The notes beneath the pieces were generated by a model. That model had not been told where the DNA came from, searched no databases, and saw nothing but the letters and a program-made list of their open reading frames with translations. Positions 1-7,918 of a stretch of DNA of 64,000 nucleotides are shown piece by piece. The position numbers were made by a program, and so were the translations under genes. How positions within the stretch are numbered: position 1 is the stretch's first letter; each line of letters opens with the position of its first letter. This stretch comes from Virgisporangium aliadipatigenens (GTDB lineage: Bacteria; Actinomycetota; Actinomycetes; Mycobacteriales; Micromonosporaceae), in contig NZ_BOPF01000013.1 of assembly GCF_016863615.1 (NCBI RefSeq), positions 186,001 through 250,000 of the forward strand, given 5' to 3'.

Positions 1-74
1 TGGTAGTTGTGGGCGGTGAAGCGTTCCGCCTCCTCGACCGCCGGGGTGGTCAGGTCCTCGCGCAGCGCCGTCAC
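1..74 (-). CDS. Probable ornithine aminotransferase, N-terminal fragment
   Basis: Only the first 24 codons lie in the window; the gene runs off the left edge. A GTG start at 74 follows a strong AGGAGGGG ribosome site. The translation ends in ERFTAHNY, which matches the N-terminal ERF-x-AHNY-HPLP signature of RocD-type ornithine-oxo-acid transaminases (PLP enzymes of arginine and ornithine breakdown). The call rests on this short stretch alone, so another class-III aminotransferase is possible. Confidence 0.5.
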   Translation of the reverse strand, partial: MTALREDLTTPAVEEAERFTAHNY

Positions 75-245
75 GGCCCCTCCTCTTGCGGATCTCCACT
101 GTCAGGGTGCCGCACGTCAGCGTGCCGCACGTGCTGAATCATCCACCGCGAATCGTGTGTCCGGCCCGTTCGGACGTTGCGTCCTGTGGCCGTTCGACGG
201 CCCGATGTTGCGTGAAGAGGCTCCCGCCGGGGTACGCGACACGGC

Positions 246-452
246 ATGTATCCAGATTCCGCCGCTCATGGACCTTATGACGACATGGACCCGGCCGCGC
301 GTCGGGAGTTCTTCAGCGAGGCCGGCCGCCGGACCCCGCACGCCGAGGAGCCGACGATCACGCCGGCCCAGGGCAACCTGGCCGACAAGCCGATCACGCC
401 CGACCCGACGTCGGACCACCAGTTCAGCCGTGGGGCCGAAGACCGGCACTAG
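246..452 (+). CDS. Small hypothetical protein, 68 aa
   Basis: A short, Pro/Asp/Glu-rich polar protein with no membrane segment and no domain I recognise. Its middle (PTITPAQGNLADKPITPDP) reads like a real disordered actinobacterial small protein rather than a GC-driven shadow frame. It ends 73 bp before the chemoreceptor start. There is no good Shine-Dalgarno site; a weak TACGCG box 7 nt before the ATG would fit a leaderless message. Function unknown. Confidence 0.45.
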   Translation: MYPDSAAHGPYDDMDPAARREFFSEAGRRTPHAEEPTITPAQGNLADKPITPDPTSDHQFSRGAEDRH

Positions 453-473
453 GCACCAAATCCTTCTGTACGT

Positions 474-517
474 CACCCCCGTGCCGATAAGGACCGGCGA
501 GTTCTGACACGGGGGTG
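474..517. repeat. 10-bp perfect inverted repeat before the chemoreceptor
   Basis: CACCCCCGTG (474-483) and CACGGGGGTG (508-517) are perfect complements separated by 24 nt. The right arm contains the GGGGGTG that is the only plausible ribosome site for the gene at 526, so a folded leader would hide it. Confidence 0.55.
483..490 (+). promoter_or_regulatory. GCCGATAA, WhiG/FliA-type -10 box
   Basis: The octamer GCCGATAA is the -10 element of WhiG/FliA (sigma-28 class) promoters and sits 36 nt upstream of a chemoreceptor, the kind of gene this sigma factor reads. I cannot see a matching TAAA or CTCA -35 box at the usual 15-17 nt spacing, so this is suggestive only. Confidence 0.35.
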
Positions 518-525
518 CCGTCCAG

Positions 526-2112
526 ATGGCTGATGCCGTTCGGGTGTGGCTGCAGAATCGGAGGCTGCGCACCAAGCTGGCGCTGATGATCGGCGTCGGT
601 CTGATCGGCGTCGTCCTCAGCTCCGGCATCGGCATGCTCGCCCTGCGGGACTCCGAGACGAAGGCGCACGAGTTGGAGCGTTCGGCCCAGCTCACCCGGG
701 CCGCGCTTGAGGCCGACATGGCGCACGACGCCGTGCGCGGTGACGTCCTGCGCGCGCTGCTCGCCGCCAGCGGCACCGAGAAGAGCGAGGCGGCCAAGGA
801 TCTCGACGAGCACAGCGCGATCATGCGGGACAAGCTGACGACGCTCGCCGGGGCCGAGGCCGCTGCCGTCCGGGAGGCCGTCTCCACCGTTCGCCCCCTT
901 GTGGAGAACTACCTGAGCATCGCCTCCGCCGTCGTCTCGGCCGCGCCCGGTGGCGGTGTGCCGGTCGCGCGGATGCCGGCGTTCGCCGACGCGTTCACGC
1001 AGGTCGAGGAGGAACTGCCGGCCGTCGGCGACGCCCTGCAGGCCCATGCCGAGCGGGTGGCCGACGGGGTGAGTGCGCAGCGGCGTTCGGCCACCCTGCG
1101 GCTGGCCCTCATCGGGCTGCTGTCGGCGGTGTTCCTCGCGCTGCTCGGCGTCGTGTTCGGGCGGGGCATCCTCGCCTCCGTGCGCACCGTCTCGGGCGTG
1201 CTGGAGGCGATGGCCGGCGGCGACCTGTCCCGTTCGGCCGCGGTGCGCCAGACCGACGAGATCGGTGCCATGGCGGGCGCGCTGAACCGGGCGGTGGGCG
1301 GTGTCCGTTCGACCGTGTCGGCGATGACGGCGTCGGCCGGCTCGGTGGCCGACAACGCCGAACGGGTCGCCCGCTCGTCGCACAGCATCGCGGCCTCGGC
1401 GGGCGAGGTGACCCAGCGCGCCGAGGCGGCCGCCGACGCGGCGGAGCGGATCCGCAACAACATCGCCACGACGGCCACCGGCAGCGAGGAGATGGCGGCC
1501 TCGATCAACGAGATCGCCCGCAGCGCCAGCGAGGCGGCCCGCGTCGTCGGCGCCGCCGTCGAGCAGGCCAACCGCACCAACACCCTGATGTCCGATCTGG
1601 GCACGGCGTCCAGCGAGATCGGCAACGTGGTCAAAATGATCACGTCGATCGCCGAGCAGACCAACCTCCTGGCCCTGAACGCCACCATCGAGGCCGCCCG
1701 GGCCGGCGACGCCGGTAAGGGGTTCGCCGTGGTGGCCGGCGAGGTGAAGGATCTGGCGCAGGCGACCTCCCGGGCGACGGACGACATCACCGACCGGGTC
1801 TCCGCGATCCAGGCGGGAACGTCCTCAGCGATGTCCGCCATCGGCGAGATCACCGAGGTCATCGAGCAGATCAACGAGTTCCAGACGCTGATCAGCGCCG
1901 CTGTCGAGGAGCAGTCGGCGACGACCAGCGAGATGCGGCGCAACGTCGGCGAGGTGGCCGACCGCAGCGGCGAGATCATCGACACGGTCGCCGGGATCAC
2001 GGCGGCGGCCGGCACGACCTCCCGCGACGCCGGCAGCTCCCTGGAGGCGATCACCTCCCTGGCCGGAACGGCGCGCGAACTCCGCGAACTGGTGTCGCGC
2101 TTCCGCTCGTAG
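526..2112 (+). CDS. Methyl-accepting chemotaxis protein
   Basis: A 528-residue membrane chemoreceptor. Transmembrane segments lie near residues 17-40 and 191-213 and enclose an alpha-helical sensor of about 150 residues (four-helix-bundle type). A HAMP linker follows (about 214-266), then a long coiled-coil signalling domain. The conserved hairpin tip, [20 protein letters not shown], is at about 375-394 and is the contact site for CheA and CheW. No che genes are nearby, so it is an orphan receptor that would signal through an array encoded elsewhere. It is convergent with the next gene across a terminator hairpin. The ligand cannot be deduced. Confidence 0.93.
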   Translation: MADAVRVWLQNRRLRTKLALMIGVGLIGVVLSSGIGMLALRDSETKAHELERSAQLTRAALEADMAHDAVRGDVLRALLAASGTEKSEAAKDLDEHSAIMRDKLTTLAGAEAAAVREAVSTVRPLVENYLSIASAVVSAAPGGGVPVARMPAFADAFTQVEEELPAVGDALQAHAERVADGVSAQRRSATLRLALIGLLSAVFLALLGVVFGRGILASVRTVSGVLEAMAGGDLSRSAAVRQTDEIGAMAGALNRAVGGVRSTVSAMTASAGSVADNAERVARSSHSIAASAGEVTQRAEAAADAAERIRNNIATTATGSEEMAASINEIARSASEAARVVGAAVEQANRTNTLMSDLGTASSEIGNVVKMITSIAEQTNLLALNATIEAARAGDAGKGFAVVAGEVKDLAQATSRATDDITDRVSAIQAGTSSAMSAIGEITEVIEQINEFQTLISAAVEEQSATTSEMRRNVGEVADRSGEIIDTVAGITAAAGTTSRDAGSSLEAITSLAGTARELRELVSRFRS

Positions 2113-2126
2113 CTCCTGTCGGCGGG

Positions 2127-2187
2127 GACGACCGGTTACGTATGCACCTCCCCAGCGCCTTTTGACGTGCTTCCGTAACCGGTCGTC
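2127..2187. terminator. 14-bp inverted repeat between convergent genes
   Basis: GACGACCGGTTACG (2127-2140) and CGTAACCGGTCGTC (2174-2187) are perfect complements with a 33-nt loop. The element follows the chemoreceptor stop by 15 nt and works in either direction. Its right arm lies inside the last codons of the glycosyltransferase gene on the minus strand, whose stop falls in the left arm. Confidence 0.6.
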
Positions 2188-3158
2188 GAGAGGTTGCGCC
2201 ACTTCCACCAGCCGCGTAGCCAGTGCGCCACCGCCAGGGGCGGGATCGCGGCGCTGGTCACGAGCATCGCCGACACCTCCGCAGGGGTGCGCGGGCCGGG
2301 GGAAATACGCCGCCACGCGAACTCGGCCGTCCCGAGCAGCCAGCCGAGACCCGCGGACGCGGCGACGCGGCGGTGCCCGGTCAGCAGACCCGCCAGCGCC
2401 AGCGCACCGGCCGCGGTCACGAACGCGTGCCGGCGCCGGCGGCCGGGCGGGATCTCGAGGCGTTCGCGCCAGGCGGGGCCGTACAGGCGGCGCAGCAGCG
2501 CGTCGTCGGCGTTACCCCGCTGGGTACCGATGCTGACCAGCGGCGACTCGGGCCGGACCGGATGGGAGATCCGGCGGGTGCCCACCCGCAGCGCGCCGCC
2601 GGCCGAACGCAGCCGCGCGGCCAGGTCCGCGTCCTCCCGGTACGCGCGCGGGAACCGTTCGTCGAACCCGCCGACGGCCTCCAGCGCGGCCCGCCGCACG
2701 GCCAGGTCGGCGGTGATCCACTTGGCGGTGGCGAGGCCGGCGGTCGAACGTTCCCAGTCGGTCGGCCGCCGGTCGGCCGGCAGCGGCACCTCGACCAGCC
2801 CCTGGACGGCCACGGCGCTCGTGCCGGCCAGGTCGACGCGCAGGTCGTGCAGCCAGGTCGGCGAGGGCACCACGTCGTCGTCGAGGAACGCCACCCACTC
2901 CCCCGTGGCGGCCCGCCAGCCGACGTTGCGCGCGGCGGCCGGCCCCCGCCCGGGACCGGCGATCACCCGCGCCACCGCGCGCAGCGGCTCCGGCAGCACC
3001 ACGCCGCCGGCCCGGTCGTGCACGATGATCAGCTCATCGGGCGGCGCTGCGTGCGGCCCGCCGGATGCCGCCCCGCGAGGCTCACCGGAGGAGGCGAGCG
3101 CGCGCAGCAACGTCTCCAGCGACGGCCGGCCGACCGTGGGGACGACGACCGAGATCAC
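2136..3158 (-). CDS. Family 2 glycosyltransferase
   Basis: A 340-residue GT-A-fold transferase. It opens with the nucleotide-binding strand VISVVVPTVGRPS, has GPAAARNVGW near residues 72-81 and the metal-binding FLDDD at 91-95, and ends with a hydrophobic stretch near 290-330 that suggests membrane attachment. The GTG start at 3158 overlaps the stop of the upstream carbamoyltransferase by four bases (GTGA), so the two are translationally coupled and probably build or decorate the same glycan. The donor and acceptor are unknown. The frame stays open far upstream, but that part is a shadow of the carbamoyltransferase. Confidence 0.88.
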   Translation of the reverse strand: MISVVVPTVGRPSLETLLRALASSGEPRGAASGGPHAAPPDELIIVHDRAGGVVLPEPLRAVARVIAGPGRGPAAARNVGWRAATGEWVAFLDDDVVPSPTWLHDLRVDLAGTSAVAVQGLVEVPLPADRRPTDWERSTAGLATAKWITADLAVRRAALEAVGGFDERFPRAYREDADLAARLRSAGGALRVGTRRISHPVRPESPLVSIGTQRGNADDALLRRLYGPAWRERLEIPPGRRRRHAFVTAAGALALAGLLTGHRRVAASAGLGWLLGTAEFAWRRISPGPRTPAEVSAMLVTSAAIPPLAVAHWLRGWWKWRNLSTTGYGSTSKGAGEVHT

Positions 3159-4777
3159 CGCGACAGGTCCCCCCGCCGCACCGCGAACGGCCCGATCGCC
3201 AGCAGGTCCACCGGCCCCGACCCGAACAGCTCCAGCGCGTCGAACGGCGTGTCCACCATCGGCCGCCCGGCGGTGTTGAGCGAGGTGTTGACCACGACCG
3301 GCAGCCCGGTGCGCCGTTCGAACTCGGTCAGCAGCTCGCCGACGAGTGTGCCGTCCGGGACGGTCTGCACCCGCGCGGTCCCGTCGACGTGCACCACGGC
3401 CGGGATCCGGTCCCGCCACCCGGGCGCCACCTGGTGCGTGAAGAGCATGTAGGGGCTCGGCAGCGTTCCCGAGAAGATGCCGGCGGCCCGCGACTCCAGC
3501 ACCATCGGCGCGATCGGCCGGAACTGCTCCCGCCCCTTGACGTTGTTCATGCGCTCGGTGTTGTGCGCGTGTCCGGGATGGGCCAGCAGCGACCGGTGCC
3601 CGAGCGCCCGCGGCCCGTACTCCGCCCGCCCCTGGAACCACGCCACCACCCCGTCGTCGGCGAGCACCGACGCCGCTTCCGAGGCGATCGACGCGGGTCG
3701 GGTGTAGCGCAGGCCGGCGCGCCGCAGTTCGGCCTCGATCTCCTCGTCGGTGAACCCGCGCCCCAGGTCGGCCCCGGGGAACGGCACGTGCCGCCCGGCC
3801 ACGTACAGCGCCGCGCCGAGGGCCGTCCCCGCGTCGCCGGCCGCCGGCTGCACCCACACGTTGTCGAACGGCCCCTCCGCCGCCAGCCGCGCGTTGGCGA
3901 CGCAGTTCAGCGCGGTGCCGCCGGCCAGCGTGATGGAGCTCGGACCGCCGGCCGCCTCGTGCAGCCAGCCGGCCAGCGCGAGGATCATCTCCTCCAGCCG
4001 CTTCTGCACGCTGGAGGCGAGGTCGGCGTGCGCGTCGGTGAGGTCGCCGCCCGGCTCGACCGGCTTGGTGAGGGTGGTCCAGTCGATGCGTTCGACGTGG
4101 AAGCCGCCGTTGCCGGTGGGGCGCACGAGGTCGCGCAGTTCGCCGAGGAAGCGCGGGGTGCCGTAGGAGGCGAGCGCCATCACCTTGTACTCGTCGGACG
4201 AGCGCAGGAAGCCGAGGTGCTGGGTCAGGTCCTCATAGAGCAGGCCGAGCGAGTGCGGGAGTTCCTGGGCGTAGAGGGGCTCCAGGCGTCCGTCGCGGTA
4301 GCTGCCCGCGAGGTGGCTCGCCGATTCGCCCCGTCCATCCAGCACGAGAACGGCGGAAGCCCGCTCGGGCGCCACGAAGGCGGCACTCGCCGCGTGCGCC
4401 ATGTGGTGCGGCACGAACCGCACGATCGCCGGGTCCAGCCCGGGCAGCGCCGACGCCAGGAAACCGGGTGCCTTGCGCGCGTACTCCTGGCGCAGCCAGT
4501 CCCACGGGTCGGAGAGGCCCAGTTCGTCCGCCGGGCGGCACAGCGCCGGGTCGAACGAGTACGCCACCGCGTCGAGGTCCCCCGGTTCCAGGCCGGCCTG
4601 CCGCAGACACCACGCGGCGGACAGCTCGGGCAGTTCCCACGCGGAGAACGGCACCGGCCGCTTGCCGTGCTTGCGACGGCTGAAGCGTTCCTCCTCCGCG
4701 GCGGCGACGATCTCGCCGTTGACGACCAGAGCCGCCGCCGGGTCATGGAAGATGGCGTTGATCCCGAGTACCCGCAT
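3155..4777 (-). CDS. NodU/CmcH-family O-carbamoyltransferase
   Basis: A 540-residue carbamoyltransferase. The N-terminal ASKHA-like half starts MRVLGINAIFHDPAAAL and carries the metal-binding HHMAHAASAAF at 124-134; the C-terminal half is YrdC-like (EYGPRALGHRSLLA and VNTSLN motifs). Family members use carbamoyl phosphate and ATP to carbamoylate a hydroxyl of a sugar or antibiotic. Coupling to a GT2 gene and the nearby heptose operon make a surface or secreted glycan the likely substrate (inference). The length is normal for the family. Confidence 0.9.
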   Translation of the reverse strand: MRVLGINAIFHDPAAALVVNGEIVAAAEEERFSRRKHGKRPVPFSAWELPELSAAWCLRQAGLEPGDLDAVAYSFDPALCRPADELGLSDPWDWLRQEYARKAPGFLASALPGLDPAIVRFVPHHMAHAASAAFVAPERASAVLVLDGRGESASHLAGSYRDGRLEPLYAQELPHSLGLLYEDLTQHLGFLRSSDEYKVMALASYGTPRFLGELRDLVRPTGNGGFHVERIDWTTLTKPVEPGGDLTDAHADLASSVQKRLEEMILALAGWLHEAAGGPSSITLAGGTALNCVANARLAAEGPFDNVWVQPAAGDAGTALGAALYVAGRHVPFPGADLGRGFTDEEIEAELRRAGLRYTRPASIASEAASVLADDGVVAWFQGRAEYGPRALGHRSLLAHPGHAHNTERMNNVKGREQFRPIAPMVLESRAAGIFSGTLPSPYMLFTHQVAPGWRDRIPAVVHVDGTARVQTVPDGTLVGELLTEFERRTGLPVVVNTSLNTAGRPMVDTPFDALELFGSGPVDLLAIGPFAVRRGDLSR

Positions 4778-4869
4778 GACCGGCCTGCCTACCCGAAGGG
4801 GGCCGTGTGTAACGCAGAAGTGCGGGGTATGAGCGACAGGTCAGGACGAAGTCGTCGAGGGGAAACGCG

Positions 4870-5490
4870 ATGCCTGCACCGGAAGACGAGCAGCCACTGG
4901 TCCAGACCTTGAAGCGGGTGGCCTACCACCTCAAGGAGGCCGGGATCCCGTTCGCCCTGGCCGGCAGCTTCGCGGTCTACGCGCGCGGCGGCGAGGCCGT
5001 CGACCACGACATCGACTTCCTCATCAAGGAGGAAGACGCCGAACGGGTGCTGACCACGCTCGTCGAGGCCGGCTTCCGCGGCGAGGTGCCGCCCGAGGGC
5101 TGGCTGGTGAAGGTGTGGGAGGAGGACCGGCTGATCGACCTCATCTTCAAGCCGGTGCAGCGCCCGGTCACCGACGAGACGCTCGCCGACACCGAGATCC
5201 TTTCCGTGAACGCCGTCCACATGCCGGTGCTCTCCCCCACCGAGCTGATGATCCACAAGGTGCTCACGTGGTCGCCGCACTACTGCGACTTCGGCCGCGG
5301 GCTCCCGATGGCGCGTTCGCTGCGGGAGCAGATCGACTGGGCGCGCGTGCACCGGGAGACGGCGCATTCGCCGTTCGCGTACGCGTTCCTCGTGCTGCTG
5401 GACCGGATGGGCGTGATCGATCTGACCGACCTCTCCGAGGGGCCGATCGGTGGCCGCAAGCGTGCGCAGTTGAAGGAGGTCGTGGGGTGA
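4870..5490 (+). CDS. MNT-type nucleotidyltransferase domain protein
   Basis: A 206-residue protein with a minimal nucleotidyltransferase core: AGS at 31-33 (the GS motif) followed by HDIDFLI, whose D47/D49 pair should bind metal. GAGGGG lies 9 nt before the ATG. It is the first gene of a run in which each stop overlaps the next start (GTGA, then ATGA). Related proteins occur as antitoxins in MNT/HEPN pairs and as AbiEii-like effectors, but no HEPN protein is present here. The partners are a BON-like protein and a phosphoesterase. Substrate unknown. Confidence 0.75.
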   Translation: MPAPEDEQPLVQTLKRVAYHLKEAGIPFALAGSFAVYARGGEAVDHDIDFLIKEEDAERVLTTLVEAGFRGEVPPEGWLVKVWEEDRLIDLIFKPVQRPVTDETLADTEILSVNAVHMPVLSPTELMIHKVLTWSPHYCDFGRGLPMARSLREQIDWARVHRETAHSPFAYAFLVLLDRMGVIDLTDLSEGPIGGRKRAQLKEVVG

Positions 5491-5726
5491 ACGAATACAC
5501 CGAGGGCGAGGTGCAGCAGCTGCTGACCGAGGACCCTCGCACCGCCGAACAGGGCATCCGCGTGGTGCGCACCGACGACGGCGTGGTGCTCGTCGGTGAG
5601 GTCGAGAGTCCGGAGCGCTGCGCGCAGATCGAGTCGGTGCTGCACGAGGCGTTCCCGGGGCTGAAGGTCCGGTGCGACCTCGGCGTCACCCGGGTCGGGG
5701 TCCCCCAGGAGGTGGAGCAAATATGA
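5487..5726 (+). CDS. Small BON-like domain protein, 79 aa
   Basis: The GTG start at 5487 overlaps the upstream stop as GTGA. The centre, GIRVVRTDDGVVLVGEVESPERCAQIE in overlapping pieces, gives the beta-alpha-beta pattern of a BON domain (OsmY type), followed by a Val-rich strand. It has no signal peptide, so it is probably cytoplasmic. BON domains usually bind lipids or partner proteins; here it may link the nucleotidyltransferase and the phosphoesterase (inference). Confidence 0.6.
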   Translation: MNEYTEGEVQQLLTEDPRTAEQGIRVVRTDDGVVLVGEVESPERCAQIESVLHEAFPGLKVRCDLGVTRVGVPQEVEQI

Positions 5727-6445
5727 GTTCAGGTGTTCGGGTGGCGGCCGTCGGCGACGTGCACGTCGACCGGGATGTCGTCGGGCGTTACCGCCCCGCC
5801 CTGGAGGAACTCGGCGACAAGGCCGACGTCCTGCTCCTCGCCGGCGACCTGACCCGGCACGGGACGGCCGACGAGGCGCACTGTGTCGCGGAGGAGTTCG
5901 GCAACCTGGCCGTGCCCGTGGTGGCGGTGCTCGGCAACCACGACTACCACTCCGACGAGGTCCATCTCGTCACGAAGATCCTGGAGGACGGCGGCATCAC
6001 CGTCCTGGAACAGTCCTCGACCGTGCTGGACGTGCGCGGCACCCGGCTCGGGATCGCCGGCGCGAAGGGCTTCGGCGGCGGCTTCGCCGGCAAGTGCGCC
6101 AGCGAGTTCGGTGAGCCGGAGACGAAGGCGTTCATCCATCACACGCGGGACGTCTCGAACGGCCTCGCCGCCGCGCTGCAGGCCGTGGAGTGCGACGTGC
6201 GGGTGGCGCTCATGCACTACTCGCCGGTCCCGGACACGCTCGTCGGCGAACCGCTGGAGATCTACCCGTTCCTCGGCTCGTATCTGCTGGCCCAGGCGGT
6301 CGACTCGGCCCCGACGGCGCTCGCGGTCCACGGACACGCCCACGCCGGTACCGAACGCGGTGCCACGCCCGGCGGCGTCAAGGTCCGCAACGTCGCGCAC
6401 CCCGTCATCAAGCAGGCGTACAACGTCTACGAGCTGACCCCCTGA
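5723..6445 (+). CDS. Calcineurin-like metallophosphoesterase
   Basis: A 240-residue enzyme with the full dimetal motif series: GDVH at 11-14, AGDLTRHG from 40, GNHDYHSD at 71-78 and GHAHAG near 203-208. The ATG at 5723 overlaps the previous stop (ATGA), and the in-frame extension upstream belongs to the BON gene. The third gene of the nucleotidyltransferase operon, it could reverse a nucleotidyl modification or cleave a phosphodiester made by the first gene (inference). The exact substrate cannot be read from sequence. Confidence 0.88.
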   Translation: MSSGVRVAAVGDVHVDRDVVGRYRPALEELGDKADVLLLAGDLTRHGTADEAHCVAEEFGNLAVPVVAVLGNHDYHSDEVHLVTKILEDGGITVLEQSSTVLDVRGTRLGIAGAKGFGGGFAGKCASEFGEPETKAFIHHTRDVSNGLAAALQAVECDVRVALMHYSPVPDTLVGEPLEIYPFLGSYLLAQAVDSAPTALAVHGHAHAGTERGATPGGVKVRNVAHPVIKQAYNVYELTP

Positions 6446-6461
6446 CGAACGGCAATATCAT
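6434..6461 (+). promoter_or_regulatory. Leaderless-type promoter
   Basis: CTGACC (6434-6439), a 16-nt spacer and TATCAT (6456-6461). The GTG start of the NUDIX gene follows 6 nt later, so transcription should begin at or next to the start codon. No ribosome site is present. Confidence 0.5.
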
Positions 6462-6467
6462 TGCGCG

Positions 6468-6944
6468 GTGTCCACGGATGCCGCGCAGTGGTATGCCAGC
6501 CTTCCGACGTTCCTCGCGTCGTCGGCGGCCCTCATCACCGACCCCGCCGGGGCGGTCCTTCTCGTCAAGCCCAACTACCGTCCGCATTGGGGGGTCCCCG
6601 GCGGTGTGCTGGAGGCCGACGAGTCCCCGCACGCGGGCTGTGTCCGCGAGTGCGCCGAGGAACTCGGGCTGACCCTGGCGGTCGGCGGCCTGCTCGTCAT
6701 CGACTGGTTCCCGCCCACCCCGGAACGGCGGGGCTGGTTCGGGTTCGTCTTCGACGGCGGCGTGCTGCCCGACGGCGACGGCATCGTGCTGCAGGCGGCG
6801 GAGCTCGACGGGTTCGCGTTCGTGCCGCCGGCGGAGCTGGGCTCCTACCTGCCCCCGCACATCGAACGGCGGATGCGCGGCGCGCTGGACGCCCGGGAGG
6901 CCGGTGCGCCCGCGTACCTGCACGCGGGTCACCCGGCGCCCTAG
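6468..6944 (+). CDS. NUDIX hydrolase
   Basis: A 158-residue protein with an intact NUDIX box at about 46-68: GVLEADE, then RECAEELGL, which fits G-x5-E-x7-RE-U-x-EE-x-G-U. Such enzymes cleave nucleoside diphosphates linked to another group; the substrate is not predictable here. The GTG start at 6468 is preferred because a -10 box lies just upstream. Its TAG stop overlaps the stop of the convergent topoisomerase gene in the four bases CTAG (6941-6944). Confidence 0.88.
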   Translation: MSTDAAQWYASLPTFLASSAALITDPAGAVLLVKPNYRPHWGVPGGVLEADESPHAGCVRECAEELGLTLAVGGLLVIDWFPPTPERRGWFGFVFDGGVLPDGDGIVLQAAELDGFAFVPPAELGSYLPPHIERRMRGALDAREAGAPAYLHAGHPAP

Positions 6945-7918
6945 TCGGCCAGCAGGTCGCGCACCGCGCGTTCGGGGTCGGCGGCCGGGTCCACCGTCGT
7001 GCCGGAGTTGTACAGGTCGACCACCCGGGGGTCCACATAGGACGCCTTCGCCACGGTGGGCGTGTTGCCGAGGTACTCGGCCACCTCGCGCATGGTCGCC
7101 GCGATCGCCTTGCGCTTGGCGGTCTTCGTGCGTTCGGGGCGGCCCGCCAGACTCGTCGCGGCGAGCACGGTGGCGTGCCAGGTTCGGAAGTCCTTGGCGC
7201 TGATCTCGCAGCCGCCGCTGTGCTCCTTGAGGTACTCGTTGATGTCGGCGCTGCGAACGTCGTGCCACTGCCGGCCGGTGCGGTAGGCCAGCAGTTCGGG
7301 GCCGTCGTTGTCGCGCTTCAACAGTCCTTTGAGGACCTTCGCGACGTCGGCGTCGGTGAGCCGCTGGACGCGTTCGATGTTCCCCTTGGCGGGATAGTGG
7401 AACTCCATCGCCGCGCCGCGCACGTTCACGTGTTCCCGCAGCAGCGTGGCCAGTCCGTAGGTGGCCGCACCGGAGGGATCGTCGGCGGCCGCGTACGCCT
7501 CGCCGCCGATGCGGAACACGCCGATGTCGAGCAGCCGCACGGCCGCGGCGAGCACCCGTTCCCGCCCGAAGCCCGTCCCGGACAGGTCGGACTCGACGTG
7601 CTTGCGCAGGTCCGGCAGGCGTTCGGCGACGGCGAGCACGTGGTCGAACTTCGCCGCGTCCCGCTTGGTGCGCCACACGTCGTGGTACCGGTACTGGCGC
7701 CGGCCGGCCGCGTCGGTGCCGGTCGCCTGGATGTGCCCGCGCGGGTCGGGACAGATCCACACGTCCTTCCACGCCGGCGGGATGACCAGCGCCCGGATGC
7801 GCTGCAACTCGTCGGGGTCGGTGAGCGGCCTGCCGTTCGCGTCGACGTAGCCGAACCCCTTGCCGCGCCGGCGCCGGCCGTAGCCGGGGCCGGACGGGTC
7901 AGCCCGCCGCAGCCGCAT
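6941..7918 (-). CDS. DNA topoisomerase IB (poxvirus type)
   Basis: A 325-residue eukaryotic/poxvirus-like topoisomerase I. It contains the core-domain VIPPAWKDVWICPDPRGHIQ region, RVLAAAVRLLD, the catalytic-domain TGRQWHDVRSADINEYL stretch, KDFRTWH, and the active-site tyrosine in KASYVDPRVVDLY near residue 289. It relaxes supercoils through a 3'-phosphotyrosine intermediate. The ATG at 7918 lies inside the last 20 bp of the upstream heptosyltransferase gene, so it is co-transcribed with the heptose operon, though no functional link is evident. Confidence 0.92.
   Translation of the reverse strand: MRLRRADPSGPGYGRRRRGKGFGYVDANGRPLTDPDELQRIRALVIPPAWKDVWICPDPRGHIQATGTDAAGRRQYRYHDVWRTKRDAAKFDHVLAVAERLPDLRKHVESDLSGTGFGRERVLAAAVRLLDIGVFRIGGEAYAAADDPSGAATYGLATLLREHVNVRGAAMEFHYPAKGNIERVQRLTDADVAKVLKGLLKRDNDGPELLAYRTGRQWHDVRSADINEYLKEHSGGCEISAKDFRTWHATVLAATSLAGRPERTKTAKRKAIAATMREVAEYLGNTPTVAKASYVDPRVVDLYNSGTTVDPAADPERAVRDLLAD

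Noticed and set aside
4870-5490. Nucleotidyltransferase considered as the missing heptose-1-phosphate adenylyltransferase
   Set aside because: It has the GS...DxD motif of the MNT/pol-beta superfamily, not the HxGH motif of HldC/HldE.
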